Source: Diabrotica undecimpunctata
Taxonomy: Eukaryota; Arthropoda; Insecta; Coleoptera; Chrysomelidae
DNA length: 64,000 bases
Direction of reading: 5' to 3'
NCBI RefSeq assembly: GCF_040954645.1
Contig: NC_092806.1
Location: 160,204,328-160,268,327, forward strand
Notes under the pieces: model-generated
Databases searched by the model: none
What the model saw: the letters and a program-made list of their open reading frames with translations, nothing else
Told to the model about the DNA's origin: nothing
Translations under genes and position numbers: made by a program
In this document: positions 53,960 through 64,000 of the stretch, piece after piece
Position numbering within the stretch: the stretch's first letter is position 1
Layout of the letters: each line of letters starts with the position of its first letter

Positions 53960-56135
53960 AATAAATTATTATTATTCTAGAAATAATAATGAAACACAAG
54001 ACACGCAGAAGTTATTTTTTTGTAGAGATTATTACAAAATATGAGTACAGTTGGGCTCAAGCGAAGTGCCGGGTGCCAATTTAGTCTCATGTCATCAGTT
54101 TTATTGCAAATATTTTCCACTTTTACAGTTTTATATGTTATTAAAATTTTTTCTGGTTTCTTACTGGTAGTTTTATTACAAGCCGGAACATATTATTTCT
54201 TCAAATTCAAAAGCATGTCTTAGTATGACATCTTTATGCTGCAAGAAAATTAACAAAATTGTATGTTTGGTTTTCCCGCTTTATACTTGAAAAAAGTAGT
54301 TTTTTTGATTTTTTTCGAAAACGAAAACATAAAGTTTTCTCAAAATTTGTCAAAATACTTCTAGTTATCACATATACTTTCTCAAATTTTTTTAATGTGT
54401 AGTTTGTCTTTTGGGGGTGCAGATCAACCTTAAGATTACTCTATTTTAGCGAAAACTGCATCAAAATGTGTTAGTAAAGCTCAAAATGTTTCTTTTCCAT
54501 TCTACTATAGTCCTCAATAACATGATACTAAATTTTTTGATGTCATACCACCCAAAAATCATTATAAACAAATTCGATTGGTTTTTACACCTAAATTGTA
54601 TACTTTAAACTTAAATAACTTGGTCAAAAATGGATAAAATTTAATTTTTCAAAATTAATTTTAAAGCTTATAATCATAGCTTTAAAATGAGGTGCTTTAA
54701 ATCTTTGTACGTTGAGAAGCCGCAGAGTTATAAGCAAAAATGTTTGATACAGTCGATAATTTGTTATTTTTTAAAAATAAATTTGCAATATTTTGGCTTC
54801 TAATGGACCGATTTTAGTTTTTCAAAGTTTGTTTGGTTTGTTTTTTAAAAGAAACACAACATGATCTGAAAAAAGGGTATATCTTAATTAGTTTATTGGT
54901 TATAAGCATTTAAACAATTAAATTGTTAATAAAAAATTCATCCCCAAAAATTTGGATTATCATGTTGAAGATTCGTTGAGGCTTCGATCATGTAAAATCT
55001 CATGGACCTCAATCGGCCACGAAACCCCCTATGCAAGTCACTATACTGAATCACGTGACCTCTTTGGTTTGGCATTGTCGATATAAAGTTTGGTTACGCC
55101 AAGATTTTTACAAATGTTTTTGACATTTCTTATAGTAAACCAGATTGACAGATTGAAAATCCATCGCGTGGTTTAGCAGTAACCAATGATCAAAACGATC
55201 AATTTTACTTAAATAATGCAGTCAAATGAGATTTGACTTTGAATGATCTTGTTTATGAATTTTATTACAATACCGACAGATACCTTTCCTATATACGTTA
55301 TAAAAGTAACCAAAAACGGTTTAAATAATGTTTTAGATTATTTATTTTCTTTACAATTGTGTTTTAGACAAATCAGATAATCAATTATGTATAGGTTAAG
55401 TTATGTATGCATATTTTGAATTTCTTGTGTGGGAATAACTAAAGATCCGAAAAAAGGAAGGCTTATTTCAAGGCCTGCTTTAATTAGGTTTTTTTTTGTT
55501 GATGGTTCGTTATGACTACTCAAACATTTATGATTTTTTACCACTTGTGTCACGCGGTTGTACCTTTATATTAATTTATTGTTGATTATGTTTATAGGCG
55601 TCATGAAGAATTTTGAGGAATTACTAAATATTGTACTACATATATGTGAAAATTAAACAACGTTATTGCTATCAGCAACCCGTGGACTGAGTAAATTTGA
55701 TATTAGATTTTATAATATTAATTTTCGATATGAGTATCGCTTCACTAACCGCAGAAGCATTTCCACGTATCGTTATTTTGTTTATTGCTATAAAAACATT
55801 CGTATTATACATATCACAAGTTGTGTTGCATGTTTAAATATATAACAAACCTACAATGTTGACAAAATACAAATAAAAGCAAACAGTAAATTGAGATAAG
55901 ATAACAAATATTGTATACCTAAAATTTCCAGTCAAGTACACTAAAATATACCTCCGTAACCCTAGTCCGTAGCACTCATAATAACCGCGCATTTTTTTAA
56001 GTTGTTTTTTTATAATAAAGTCTACTCGGTTAATTTACACTGGTTTCGGATTAAGTAATTGTATTCTGATTAAGTATTGCAGCAGAAGCCGAAGATGAAA
56101 ATAGGAATAAAAACTTATGTCCGGTAAAATCGTAC
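53960..56135. other. AT-rich stretch without recognisable gene
   Basis: About 2.2 kb of non-coding sequence, with A/T runs such as those at 54290-54320 and 54830-54960. Possibly one or more non-autonomous repeats, but I could not pair ends. Confidence 0.4.
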
Positions 56136-56156
56136 GATGATATTTGCAAGAATCTC
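56136..56156. repeat. Imperfect 21-bp TSD of the long RTE copy, left
   Basis: GATGATATTTGCAAGAATCTC here matches 58723-58743 (GATGAGATATGCAAGAATCTC) at 19 of 21 positions, with 12 identical at the end (TGCAAGAATCTC). Confidence 0.75.
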
Positions 56157-58722
56157 TTCTTCTTCGTCTAGCCATTCACGTCCACATCTGAACATAAGCC
56201 TCTTCAAGTCTTCCTTTCCATTGTTTTTTATTGTACGCTACTTGTAGCCAATTTTTCCCGGCAGTCCTTTTCAGATCATCTGTCCATCTCATAGGAGGTC
56301 TGCCTCTGGGTCTTTTGTGTTGGTATGGTCTCCAGGTTAAAATTGATCTGTGCCATTTGTTTAGATCGCTCCTAGCTACATGTCCAGCGTATTCCCATTT
56401 CAAATTTAATGATTTTTGCACCACATCGGTGACTTTGGTTTTCTGTCTTGTCCATGTGTTTGTTTTCTTGTCCTTAAGTGATATACCTAGCATTGCTCTT
56501 TCCATCGCGTGTTGAGTGACTCTAAGGATATTCATATTCTTTTTTGTGATTGTCCATGTTTGTGCCGCATAAGTTAATATTGGAATAATGCATGCATCAA
56601 AAACTTTAGATCTAAGATGTAATTGAATTTGTTGATTTCTGAGTATATAGTTCAGTTTACCGAATGCTGCCCAAGCTAACTGTCTTCTTCTTTTTATTTC
56701 TTCAGTTTGAATTTCCCTATTTAGTATTATTTTTTGTCCTAAGTATATATATTCTTCAACTTTTTCTATAACTTTATCGTTTATTATTGTCACGGTGTCT
56801 TCGGAGTGCATGACTTTTGTTTTGTTTAAATTCATTTTCAGTCCTATTTTAGAAGATTCGTTATGTAGTTCTAAAAGCATGGTTTGCATTTCTTGTAGGT
56901 CAGTAGCTATCAGGATTATGTCATCTGCAAATCGTAGATTACTGAGGTAGCGGCCATTGATGTTTATTCCCTTATATTTCCAATTTAGGTTTTTAAAAAC
57001 GTCCTCCAAAACTAAGGTGAACAGTTTGGGTGATAAAGTATCTCCCTGTTTGACTCCCCTGTTTAATGGTACAGGGTTCGTGTGTTCATTTTCATTTAGG
57101 TAGTATGTAGCTGTAGCTTGGTTCATAGTTTCTTTTATTAAGTTAATATATCTGCTGTCTATTCTACAATTTTGCATTGCGTTTATTACGGCCGTGTGTT
57201 CTATGGTATCGAAAGCTTTTTCGTAGTCTACAAATGCTAGGAAAACTGGAAACTTGTATTCGTTACATTTTTCTATTAATATTTTTGTGGTTAACAGGTG
57301 ATCAGAAGTTGAATAGCCTTTTCTAAAACCTGCCTGTTCATATGGTTGGTATTCATCTAATTTCCTTGTTAGTCGAGTAGTTATGACTTTGGTGAGTATT
57401 TTAAACAGGTGTGACATTAGGCTGATGGTTCTGTAGTTTTCCAATTTTCGACTATCACCTTTCTTGTGTAATAAGATTACTTTAGAGTTGTTCCAGCTCT
57501 TAGGGACTTTGCCCTGATGTAAACAACTGTCCACAAGCTTAGTTGTAATTGCAATTAGTTCCTTACCTCGTTCTAATATCATATCTGTGGTAATACTATC
57601 TTCTCCTACAGCTTTATTTCTCTTCATGTTTTCCAATGCTGTAGTTACCTCTGAAATTGTTACTTTTGGCATTATTTCTGATCCAACATTTTTTATTAAT
57701 TTCCGTGCTGGTCTCATCTCATCATATTGTTGATGTGTTCTGTAAAGTTCTGTGTAAAATTCTTCTATTCGTGTCAGTATGTTTTCTCTAGTTGTGATTT
57801 CATTTTCGTCTTTTCCCATTAATGATATCATCTGACGTCGTCCTAGTGTCGGTCTGAGGCATTTCATACTCTTATTTTTTTCAATAGTTGTTGTTATTAA
57901 TTTTTCGTTTTCTTTTCTTTTTTGTTGTCTGATTCCTTTTCTAATCTGCCTATTAAGTTCTCTATATTCGTCGGTTCTCCTTTTGTTAGATTTATTTAAG
58001 ATCTTCCTTCTTTTTATTTGTTGTAATATTTCTTTGTCTAATTCATTGTATGTTGTTTTTGGTTTTTTCAGTTGCAGAAGGCTTTTATTCACTGTTTCGG
58101 TAATAAGGTTATTCAAATCATCAATATCATTGGAGTTTATCTGCTGCATGCTAACTTGATTTAATGCATGCGCTATCTTTTTATTAAATTCACTATTTTT
58201 GATTTCTTCAGATGTCCATTTGTATCTTTTTTCATGTATTCTTTTTCTTTCTAGTTTTTTGTTAATTATTAGTTTTGTTCTTATTAATCTATGATCGCTT
58301 CCTAGGTCAAACTGATTTAATACTGATACGTCTTCTACTAGGTTTCTATTCTTCGTTAAGATATAATCTATGTCATTCTTTGTCTTTTTATCGGGGCTCA
58401 TCCATGTCCATTTTCTGCTTGGTTTTTTATTGAAAAAGAAGTTCATTGAGTACATGTTATGTTCATTCATGAAATTGAGAAGCATTTCTCCTCTATCGTT
58501 TCTTTTCCCGTAGCCATAGTTACCAATTAAATGTTCGTAATCTTCCTCTTTTTTGCCCAATTTAGCATTAAAATCTCCTAATAGTATTTCGTAATTTGCT
58601 TTATTTGTATCTATAGCTGTTCTTATTTCATCATAAAATATTTTTACTTCTTCATCGTCGTGGCTTTTGGTCGGAGCGTACACTTGGATCACTTTCAGAG
58701 TGGCTCTTTTATTAATCCTGAT
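56157..58722 (-). mobile_element. RTE-like LINE, long 5'-truncated copy
   Basis: The element is bounded by the imperfect 21-bp repeat at 56136-56156 and 58723-58743. The 3' end on the minus strand is a short GAAGAAGAA tail (56157-56166). It lacks the 5' end of the endonuclease but is otherwise uninterrupted, which makes it the best-preserved RTE with both domains in the window. Confidence 0.85.
56176..58722 (-). CDS. RTE-type endonuclease-reverse transcriptase ORF, 5' truncated
   Basis: A single open frame of about 848 residues; the ORF is open upstream of the GTG at 58692 through KRATLK to the element's 5' edge, so no true start is present. Endonuclease (numbering from 58692): IQVYAPT at 2-8, ILLGDFNAKLG at 36-46, FDLGSDHRLIR at 128-138, which are the APE-type catalytic blocks. 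RT: WNNSKVILLHKKGDSRKLEN at 400, LAFVDYEKAFDTIEH at 485-499, RGVKQGDTLSPKLFTLVLED at 545-564, LRFADDIILIATD with FADD at 588-591, and YIYLGQ near 655. The C-terminal domain is WEYAGHVARSDLNKWHRSIL and KRPRGRPPMRWTDDLKRTAG. It nicks DNA and primes reverse transcription of its own RNA. All catalytic motifs look intact, but the missing 5' end should prevent autonomous movement. Confidence 0.88.
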   Translation of the reverse strand: MRINKRATLKVIQVYAPTKSHDDEEVKIFYDEIRTAIDTNKANYEILLGDFNAKLGKKEEDYEHLIGNYGYGKRNDRGEMLLNFMNEHNMYSMNFFFNKKPSRKWTWMSPDKKTKNDIDYILTKNRNLVEDVSVLNQFDLGSDHRLIRTKLIINKKLERKRIHEKRYKWTSEEIKNSEFNKKIAHALNQVSMQQINSNDIDDLNNLITETVNKSLLQLKKPKTTYNELDKEILQQIKRRKILNKSNKRRTDEYRELNRQIRKGIRQQKRKENEKLITTTIEKNKSMKCLRPTLGRRQMISLMGKDENEITTRENILTRIEEFYTELYRTHQQYDEMRPARKLIKNVGSEIMPKVTISEVTTALENMKRNKAVGEDSITTDMILERGKELIAITTKLVDSCLHQGKVPKSWNNSKVILLHKKGDSRKLENYRTISLMSHLFKILTKVITTRLTRKLDEYQPYEQAGFRKGYSTSDHLLTTKILIEKCNEYKFPVFLAFVDYEKAFDTIEHTAVINAMQNCRIDSRYINLIKETMNQATATYYLNENEHTNPVPLNRGVKQGDTLSPKLFTLVLEDVFKNLNWKYKGININGRYLSNLRFADDIILIATDLQEMQTMLLELHNESSKIGLKMNLNKTKVMHSEDTVTIINDKVIEKVEEYIYLGQKIILNREIQTEEIKRRRQLAWAAFGKLNYILRNQQIQLHLRSKVFDACIIPILTYAAQTWTITKKNMNILRVTQHAMERAMLGISLKDKKTNTWTRQKTKVTDVVQKSLNLKWEYAGHVARSDLNKWHRSILTWRPYQHKRPRGRPPMRWTDDLKRTAGKNWLQVAYNKKQWKGRLEEAYVQMWT

Positions 58723-58743
58723 GATGAGATATGCAAGAATCTC
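58723..58743. repeat. Imperfect 21-bp TSD of the long RTE copy, right
   Basis: Matches 56136-56156 at 19 of 21 positions. Confidence 0.75.
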
Positions 58744-59211
58744 AAGTAGAGAAAAATGTGAAGCTTACACAAAAATACTTAAGTACTAGACCAACTATAA
58801 CCCAAAATAGATTGTCAGATAAAGAGAAGAAAAGAAAATAAGGTACACAAAAACAGGAAACGAAACCACCTAAATAAGGAACTCAAAATCAAATTCTCAA
58901 AATCATAACAGATTTCTCAAAATTAAATCACAAAAACTGCCAAAGATAAACTTATCTTTGTATGGTATGGTACACCGGCGTACCGCCAAAACCAGAATTC
59001 GACCTGATCCCCTCACGATGTAAATAAAAATTGTGATAATACTGGTATAATCCCAGCACTATCCAGCCTGACGGTGTAAATGGGTCTCTGTGAGATGTAC
59101 AGAGAAAACGATTTAAAAAGAATGACGCGATTTACCCAAGGCAATTTGGGCTGTGTAAATAAACATTTATATTTTGTTTATTCTCGTTCAAAATTCTCAA
59201 ACGCAAATCAC
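58744..59211. other. Non-coding; unidentified moderately G+C patch
   Basis: No ORF. The stretch 58960-59110 contains GGTACACCGGCGTACCGCCA (a partial palindrome, GGTACACCGGCGTACC) and CAGCCTGACGGTG, and is less AT-rich than its flanks. It could be part of an unidentified repeat. Confidence 0.35.
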
Positions 59212-59213
59212 TA

Positions 59214-60442
59214 ACGTATGGTCCTAAAGTTTTGGGAAAAATTTCAAAAGCATATAACTCTGACCACAATAATCTTATACTTTTATTAAATTATTCAACA
59301 ATTTAACTTAACTATCCTTATTATAAATCAAAATTCAAATGACAGATAAGGGACCATTATTTTCGATTTGCCTAATAATTCCCCTGACACGTTGCATCAT
59401 CCTTTGGACGACCTCGGCGTCAATTTCTCTAATTTTTGTATATATGCGGCGTCTTAACTGTTCCTGATTTTGTGCTTCCCATCCGTTATTATAGACTTTC
59501 CGACTTAATATTGCCCAGAACTCTTCAATTGGACGAGCCTGAGGTAGGTTGGGGGGATTGTCTGCTTTCGGTACAAAGGTAATGTTGTTAGTTTCATACC
59601 AGTCCCTTGTGATCCTCGCGTAATGAAGTGAAGCAAGATCTGGCCAAAAGACTATTTGATCATTTGCATGATGTGTGTTCACAAACTGAAGCAATTTAGA
59701 GAGACATCTTTGAATATAAATATTTGCGTTTAAGGCTTCGCCTCGAACAACACCAATGTAGGGCTGTGAGATAAAGCCAGCCTCAGAAATTGTACACCAT
59801 ACCAAAATTTTGTCCTCAAATTTTTTCTTACTTTTGAATTTTATTTTATCAGGTACATTTTCGTAATCGTGTAAAACCCATCGTTACCCTTCATCTCAGA
59901 GTTGGACAAAGTAAAATATTTTTCATCGTCCATCACGATCAACTTGTTGACGAAATGCACTCGCTTTAACGCGCGGCAACATGTCGGAATTCTCTCTAAT
60001 TGATCCTCTGTGTATTTTGGAGCTTTCCTTCTTTTCCGGTAGATGATATTGTTTTTCGATAGGGTCCTGTATACTGTAGTCTTTCCAATATGAAATCTTC
60101 TGGCCAGTTTTCGCTGTGATACCCCAATTTTGTTCTTAGCTGCTTCAATCAGTCTTGCCTCTCTTATATGGTTCAAAATCCATATATGTGGATATGCTTA
60201 TGTTTTGATCTCGATAAATATTAACAATATCTAGTTTCGACATTCGCCCAACCATATTATAAACACCTCGACGAATATCAATTTTATAAGACATTTTGCA
60301 GAGCACAAACCAAAATATTCTGCTTTGTTTATTAAATGTCAATAACTGATGACATTTCAATTCCATGGCCTTCTTTGTTAAATGCATTTTGCTTCTCAAT
60401 CAGACCAGGTGAAATTTTTTCCAAAACTTTAGAACCATACGT
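59214..60442 (-). mobile_element. mariner-family element, DD37E type, copy 2 (inverted)
   Basis: The ends ACGTATGGTCCTAAAGTTTT (59214) and its complement at 60442 (one mismatch in the first 20) are flanked by TA at 59212-59213 and 60443-60444. The length is 1229 bp, against 1287 for copy 1; the difference is mainly one deletion of about 60 bases in the N-terminal coding region. Confidence 0.92.
59335..60399 (-). pseudogene. DD37E-type mariner transposase, copy 2 (deletion plus frameshift)
   Basis: The protein matches copy 1 closely. The N-terminal block 60399-60180 ends ISISTYMDFEPYKRG because the second helix-turn-helix start (KSTIYRTIRECEEG) is deleted. It continues as IREARLIEAAKNKIGVSQRK, whose junction is intact here while copy 1 is frameshifted. 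A frameshift near 59870 (FYTITKMYLIK in place of FYTNDYENVP) splits it again. The block 59805-59335 is open, with VFWPDLASLHYARI and PQARPIEEFWAIL intact and Gln where copy 1 has a stop. It has all three catalytic positions but cannot be translated as one protein. Confidence 0.87.
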
Positions 60443-60704
60443 TAAGTGCTCTCTATCGAAGATTTTGTAATATGCAAATTTAAAAGCTCATACAGTGTAC
60501 AAAATAAAAATGCTACATTATTATTATATTTACCTATACATTTTATGGAGCTCTTGGAGTTCAAAAAACTTTCAGAACAATGGTAGAAACAGTGATACAT
60601 ACCTGAAAAAAAAACATAGCAGTTAAATATTTGTAGAAAAAGTCAATTGAAGTCAAAAAACTAAGTAACACGGAACAACAAATTATTTTTGCAGTGACTT
60701 TATA

Positions 60705-61745
60705 AATGTATTTTTAACGTTTGTTCTATCCTAAGGCTAGAACCTCTATCTTTCGTCTTGAAAAGAATAAAAAAATATGTATAGATCGACGAGGATTGGT
60801 GAAAAAATTGTCTTCTTTACCAAGAGTTAACAGAGAAAGATATTTCTCATCAGAAGTAATTTATCTTAGTCATTGCTGGGCTGTTGAAACTATTAAAAAC
60901 AATAGGCCAGATGTACCTTACAATTTACCATTGGCTTCTTGGTTTTATTCAAAGGAAGAGGGCTTGTTCTTTGACTGCCAACAAAACTACCCAGCAAAGC
61001 AACTATGTGAATGCTTCTCTTACCTAAACTTGAGGCAATCAAATATAATACCAAATCAACAAGGAGTATTTTTGGATCTCATTGTCCACAGTATTGAAGA
61101 TTATAAGAAACTGTCAGTTTACGAGGCATTTGACAATTTGCTCAATAACTTTCATCGTATGGCAATTACTTGTGATCTTAGTTGTAATGGTAATGTTAAA
61201 CAATTAGATTACGGTACCTACTACATATTTTGATTATCGTAATGCAAATGTTATAGGTCTAAACAATTATTTGTCTTCAGTTGACTGGAATACTATTTTT
61301 GATGGCTCAAATATTAATATCTTAGTAAATAATTTGTATGAAGTAATCTCTAAAGGATCATTTTATGTTCCGAAAAAAACATATATTTAATCCTTAAAAA
61401 TTTCCTCGTTGGGTTTTTCCAGAATTAACAAAAACTTGTTATTTCAAAAAATTCTGCTCACGCTAGATTCAAACATACTCAGTCAGCAGCTGATTATACC
61501 TTATTTTTAGATCTTAAAACACACTGCAAAGCATTAACAGATCAATGCTACAGATCTATCTCGTCAACATTGAAGAATCTGTTCACTGAGATTCTAAACA
61601 AGTTTGGAATCACGTAAACTTCTTGAATAAAGCCAAGGAATTTCAAATGTTATGCATTTTAATGACTTGTCAGCTGAATCAAGTGACAAAATAGCAAACT
61701 TATTTGCGAGCCAAAAATTGGGACCTTTCCATTCTTAGCAATCAC
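60705..61745 (+). mobile_element. Jockey/CR1-type LINE fragment (endonuclease end and linker)
   Basis: The open frame 60721-61233 contains LFFDCQQNYPAKQLCECFSY, then LNLRQSNIIPNQQGVFLDLI, resembling the end of a LINE endonuclease domain (...L..FC...L.Q.N...N.....LDLV). After one shift, FDYRNANVIGLNNYLSSVDW and FYVPKKTY follow, the usual F.KAN...L...L...DW...F block. Later parts read LKTHCKALTDQCYRSI and MHFNDLSAESSDKIANLFAS, the linker before RT, ending at about 61740. The RT is absent. The N-terminal 60 residues of the first frame are not recognised. Confidence 0.65.
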
Positions 61746-61954
61746 GTCTCCGATTATTATTTTTATTACATTTTATGCTGACTGATTTTATGCGGCTTCT
61801 AAACGTTGATAAAATTATTCATCGACGATTAGATGACTAGTTTCTGCTGTAAACAGTCCGGTATAAGCACAGTAATCTTCTACAATAAAAACTGTTCTAT
61901 CATGCATTTCCAAATCAAGTGTAGCTAAGATATTGAAAGAAATAAAAATAGATT

Positions 61955-62271
<317 letters not shown>

Positions 62272-62316
62272 GGTTTTTTTTTATAACGTCTTACGACGTT
62301 GTCCGACTCCCAAACG

Positions 62317-64000
62317 TCACTGTATTCTGTCTTGAGTTAGGTCTTCGTCCAGATTTCGAGCGCTAATCGCTTTCCTAACTCCCAGGTTCCAGCTCTGTGG
62401 TGGTCTTCCTCGTTTCCTCTTCTCTGAGGGTTGCCACATCATCGTTTTTTTAGGCAATCTTTCGTCCCCCATTCGGCTCACATGCCCATACCATATGAGC
62501 TGTTTTCTCTCAATATCCTCAACTATAGTGAACTCTATACCCATTTGTTGTTTTATCACTTCATTCCGTATTCTGTCGGCTCTTGATATTCTCATCAATC
62601 TTCTGATGGCATCCATTTCCGTGGCTTCGACCTTTTTCTTATATTTTTCGGTTATTCTCCATGTCTCAGCTCCATAAAGTAGGCTAGTTTTAACCATTGT
62701 CTCATAGATGTTCCATTTTCTTTTCTTTGATATTTCTTTACTCCATACAACTCCGTTCAAACATGCTATAGCTCTTCGTGCTTGTACAATTCGATGTTCT
62801 ATTTCTCGTTCGTCTTTTCCACTACGGTCGAAGATGACGCCCAGGTATTTATATTCGTTGCATGGATTTATTTTTTGATTGTCATCGATATCGAGTTGTT
62901 CTGCTTCAGCTCCAATTGAGAGGTATTTTGTCTTTTCTAAATTGATATTTAATCCCCATTTCTGGTATTCTTCAATTAGTTTTCTAAGCATGTATTCCAT
63001 GTCATCTTTGTCATTTGAGATCACCACCTGATCATCTGCAAACTGTAAAGTATATATGTAATCCTGATCGTTCAATTGTATACCCTTTCCTTTGACTTTC
63101 CTTTTCCATTGTTTCAGAGCTGCAGAGATATAAATCTTAAATAGAGTCGGAGAGATACAACATCCTTGTCTGAGACCCTTAGTAACTGCAAATTTTTCAG
63201 CTAAGAGGTTTCCGAATTTCATTTGGGAGTTTGAACCATAATATAGATCTTTGAGAGCACTAACCAATGTTTGATGTATGTTTGATGTGCCCAGGACTTC
63301 CCATAGTTTATTTAACGGGACTGTGTCATATGCCTTCTCAAGGTCTACAAAAGTCATATGTAACTCTCTATTTGTCACAATTTTCTTTTCTATAATTTGT
63401 TTAAGACAGAAGATGTTATCTGTACATGAACGACCTGCTCTAAATCCTCCTTGTTCTTCGTCTTCAGACGATTGATAATCTTCCTCTATCAGGTCCCGTA
63501 GTATTCGACCGTATAGTCGACTCATTGAGCTTGTGACCGATATCCCTCTATAGTTTTTACAATTTCTCCTGTCACCTTTTTTATATATTGGGGTCATATA
63601 TGCTGTTTTCCATTCATCTGGTGTTGGATGTCCATTAATATATTCGTTAAATATCACCGTGATCATTTTGTGTAATTTCTCTGAGCCATTCTTTATTAAT
63701 TCCGTAGTTACTCCCTCTGGTCCACTTGCTTTTCCATTCTTCATCCCTGCTATAGCTTTTTGAACTATGTTGATATCTATGGTAATATGCTCTCCCAGAA
63801 TTTCGATTCTTGATGAATTCATATCTTCTTTAAATTCGTCTCTGTTCTCATTTAATAGATGTTTGTAATAATGTGTCCCATCCTCGGGATTTATGGGATT
63901 TAGAATCACTTTCTCGTTAGTCGGCTTCTTAACAGAGTTTATAAACTTCCACGCCTCAGTGCATTGTCGTCCTCCAATATAAGATTCTATCTCTCTGCAC
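62317..64000 (-). CDS. RTE-type LINE ORF (RT domain), continues past window end
   Basis: The frame is open from the stop at 62317 to the window edge; upstream of the GTG at 63909 it still reads [20 protein letters not shown], so the start lies outside. RT blocks (numbering from 63909): [18 protein letters not shown] at 63, [20 protein letters not shown] at 104-123, [14 protein letters not shown] at 154, [15 protein letters not shown] at 183-197, [20 protein letters not shown] at 244-263, [13 protein letters not shown] with FADD at 290-293, and YKYLGVIFD near 350. The C-terminal domain has [38 protein letters not shown] and [20 protein letters not shown]. All RT motifs look intact. Its endonuclease would lie beyond 64000. 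Its 3' side (62270-62316) carries an A-rich run and the (TA)n tract. Confidence 0.87.
   Translation of the reverse strand, partial: CREIESYIGGRQCTEAWKFINSVKKPTNEKVILNPINPEDGTHYYKHLLNENRDEFKEDMNSSRIEILGEHITIDINIVQKAIAGMKNGKASGPEGVTTELIKNGSEKLHKMITVIFNEYINGHPTPDEWKTAYMTPIYKKGDRRNCKNYRGISVTSSMSRLYGRILRDLIEEDYQSSEDEEQGGFRAGRSCTDNIFCLKQIIEKKIVTNRELHMTFVDLEKAYDTVPLNKLWEVLGTSNIHQTLVSALKDLYYGSNSQMKFGNLLAEKFAVTKGLRQGCCISPTLFKIYISAALKQWKRKVKGKGIQLNDQDYIYTLQFADDQVVISNDKDDMEYMLRKLIEEYQKWGLNINLEKTKYLSIGAEAEQLDIDDNQKINPCNEYKYLGVIFDRSGKDEREIEHRIVQARRAIACLNGVVWSKEISKKRKWNIYETMVKTSLLYGAETWRITEKYKKKVEATEMDAIRRLMRISRADRIRNEVIKQQMGIEFTIVEDIERKQLIWYGHVSRMGDERLPKKTMMWQPSEKRKRGRPPQSWNLGVRKAISARNLDEDLTQDRIQ

Overview
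This 64-kb window looks like intergenic DNA from a large, AT-rich insect genome, probably a beetle or a similarly repeat-laden arthropod. The host guess rests on general recall of the element families, not on a search. I found no convincing host gene. Nearly everything that can be identified is a transposable element (TE) in some state of decay: RTE-like and Jockey/I/R1-like non-LTR retrotransposons (LINEs), Penelope-like elements (PLEs), hAT, piggyBac, Tigger/pogo, two kinds of IS630-Tc1-mariner element, and three fragments of a poorly named DDE-like protein family.

Layout. 1-5 kb: RTE remnants and a broken DDE-like gene (2385-4440, minus). 5.4-8.6 kb: a decayed Jockey-type LINE with an (AAAT)n tail, next to a mariner-like remnant and a Penelope GIY-YIG fragment. 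10-12 kb: degenerate LINE pieces, a degenerate short repeat and a second DDE-like fragment. 12.8-15.7 kb: a near-intact hAT element with 20-bp terminal inverted repeats (TIRs), a two-exon transposase gene with no stop codons, and a 515-bp element in its intron. 16.9-31 kb: piggyBac and LINE remnants, one unassigned ORF (19755-20205), and a third DDE-like pseudogene (26702-28620). 31.1-32.2 kb: a short piggyBac derivative with TTAA ends and a 55-bp palindrome. 33.4-39.7 kb: Penelope, R1-like and RTE copies, two of them with visible target-site duplications (TSDs). 40.4-42.7 kb: a three-level nest, with an RTE inside a Tigger inside a hAT-type terminus. 44.3-47.1 kb: a mariner-like element interrupted by an RTE. 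47.6-48.8 and 59.2-60.4 kb: two nearly identical, oppositely oriented DD37E-type mariner elements. 51.9-52.8 kb: a Penelope fragment bounded by 68-bp inverted repeats. 56.2-58.7 kb: a long RTE ORF with both catalytic domains and an imperfect 21-bp TSD. 62.3-64 kb: another long RTE ORF that runs off the window end, preceded by a 116-bp (TA)n tract.

The genes do not form a pathway; they are independent selfish elements, and the interest lies in how they nest and what their junctions show. The most coherent unusual pattern is that three RTE insertions (5' ends at about 39.7, 41.84 and 45.98 kb) carry inverted or fold-back sequence at the 5' junction, next to clean 12-bp TSDs. The hAT element and the two long RTE ORFs are the best candidates for recently active copies.
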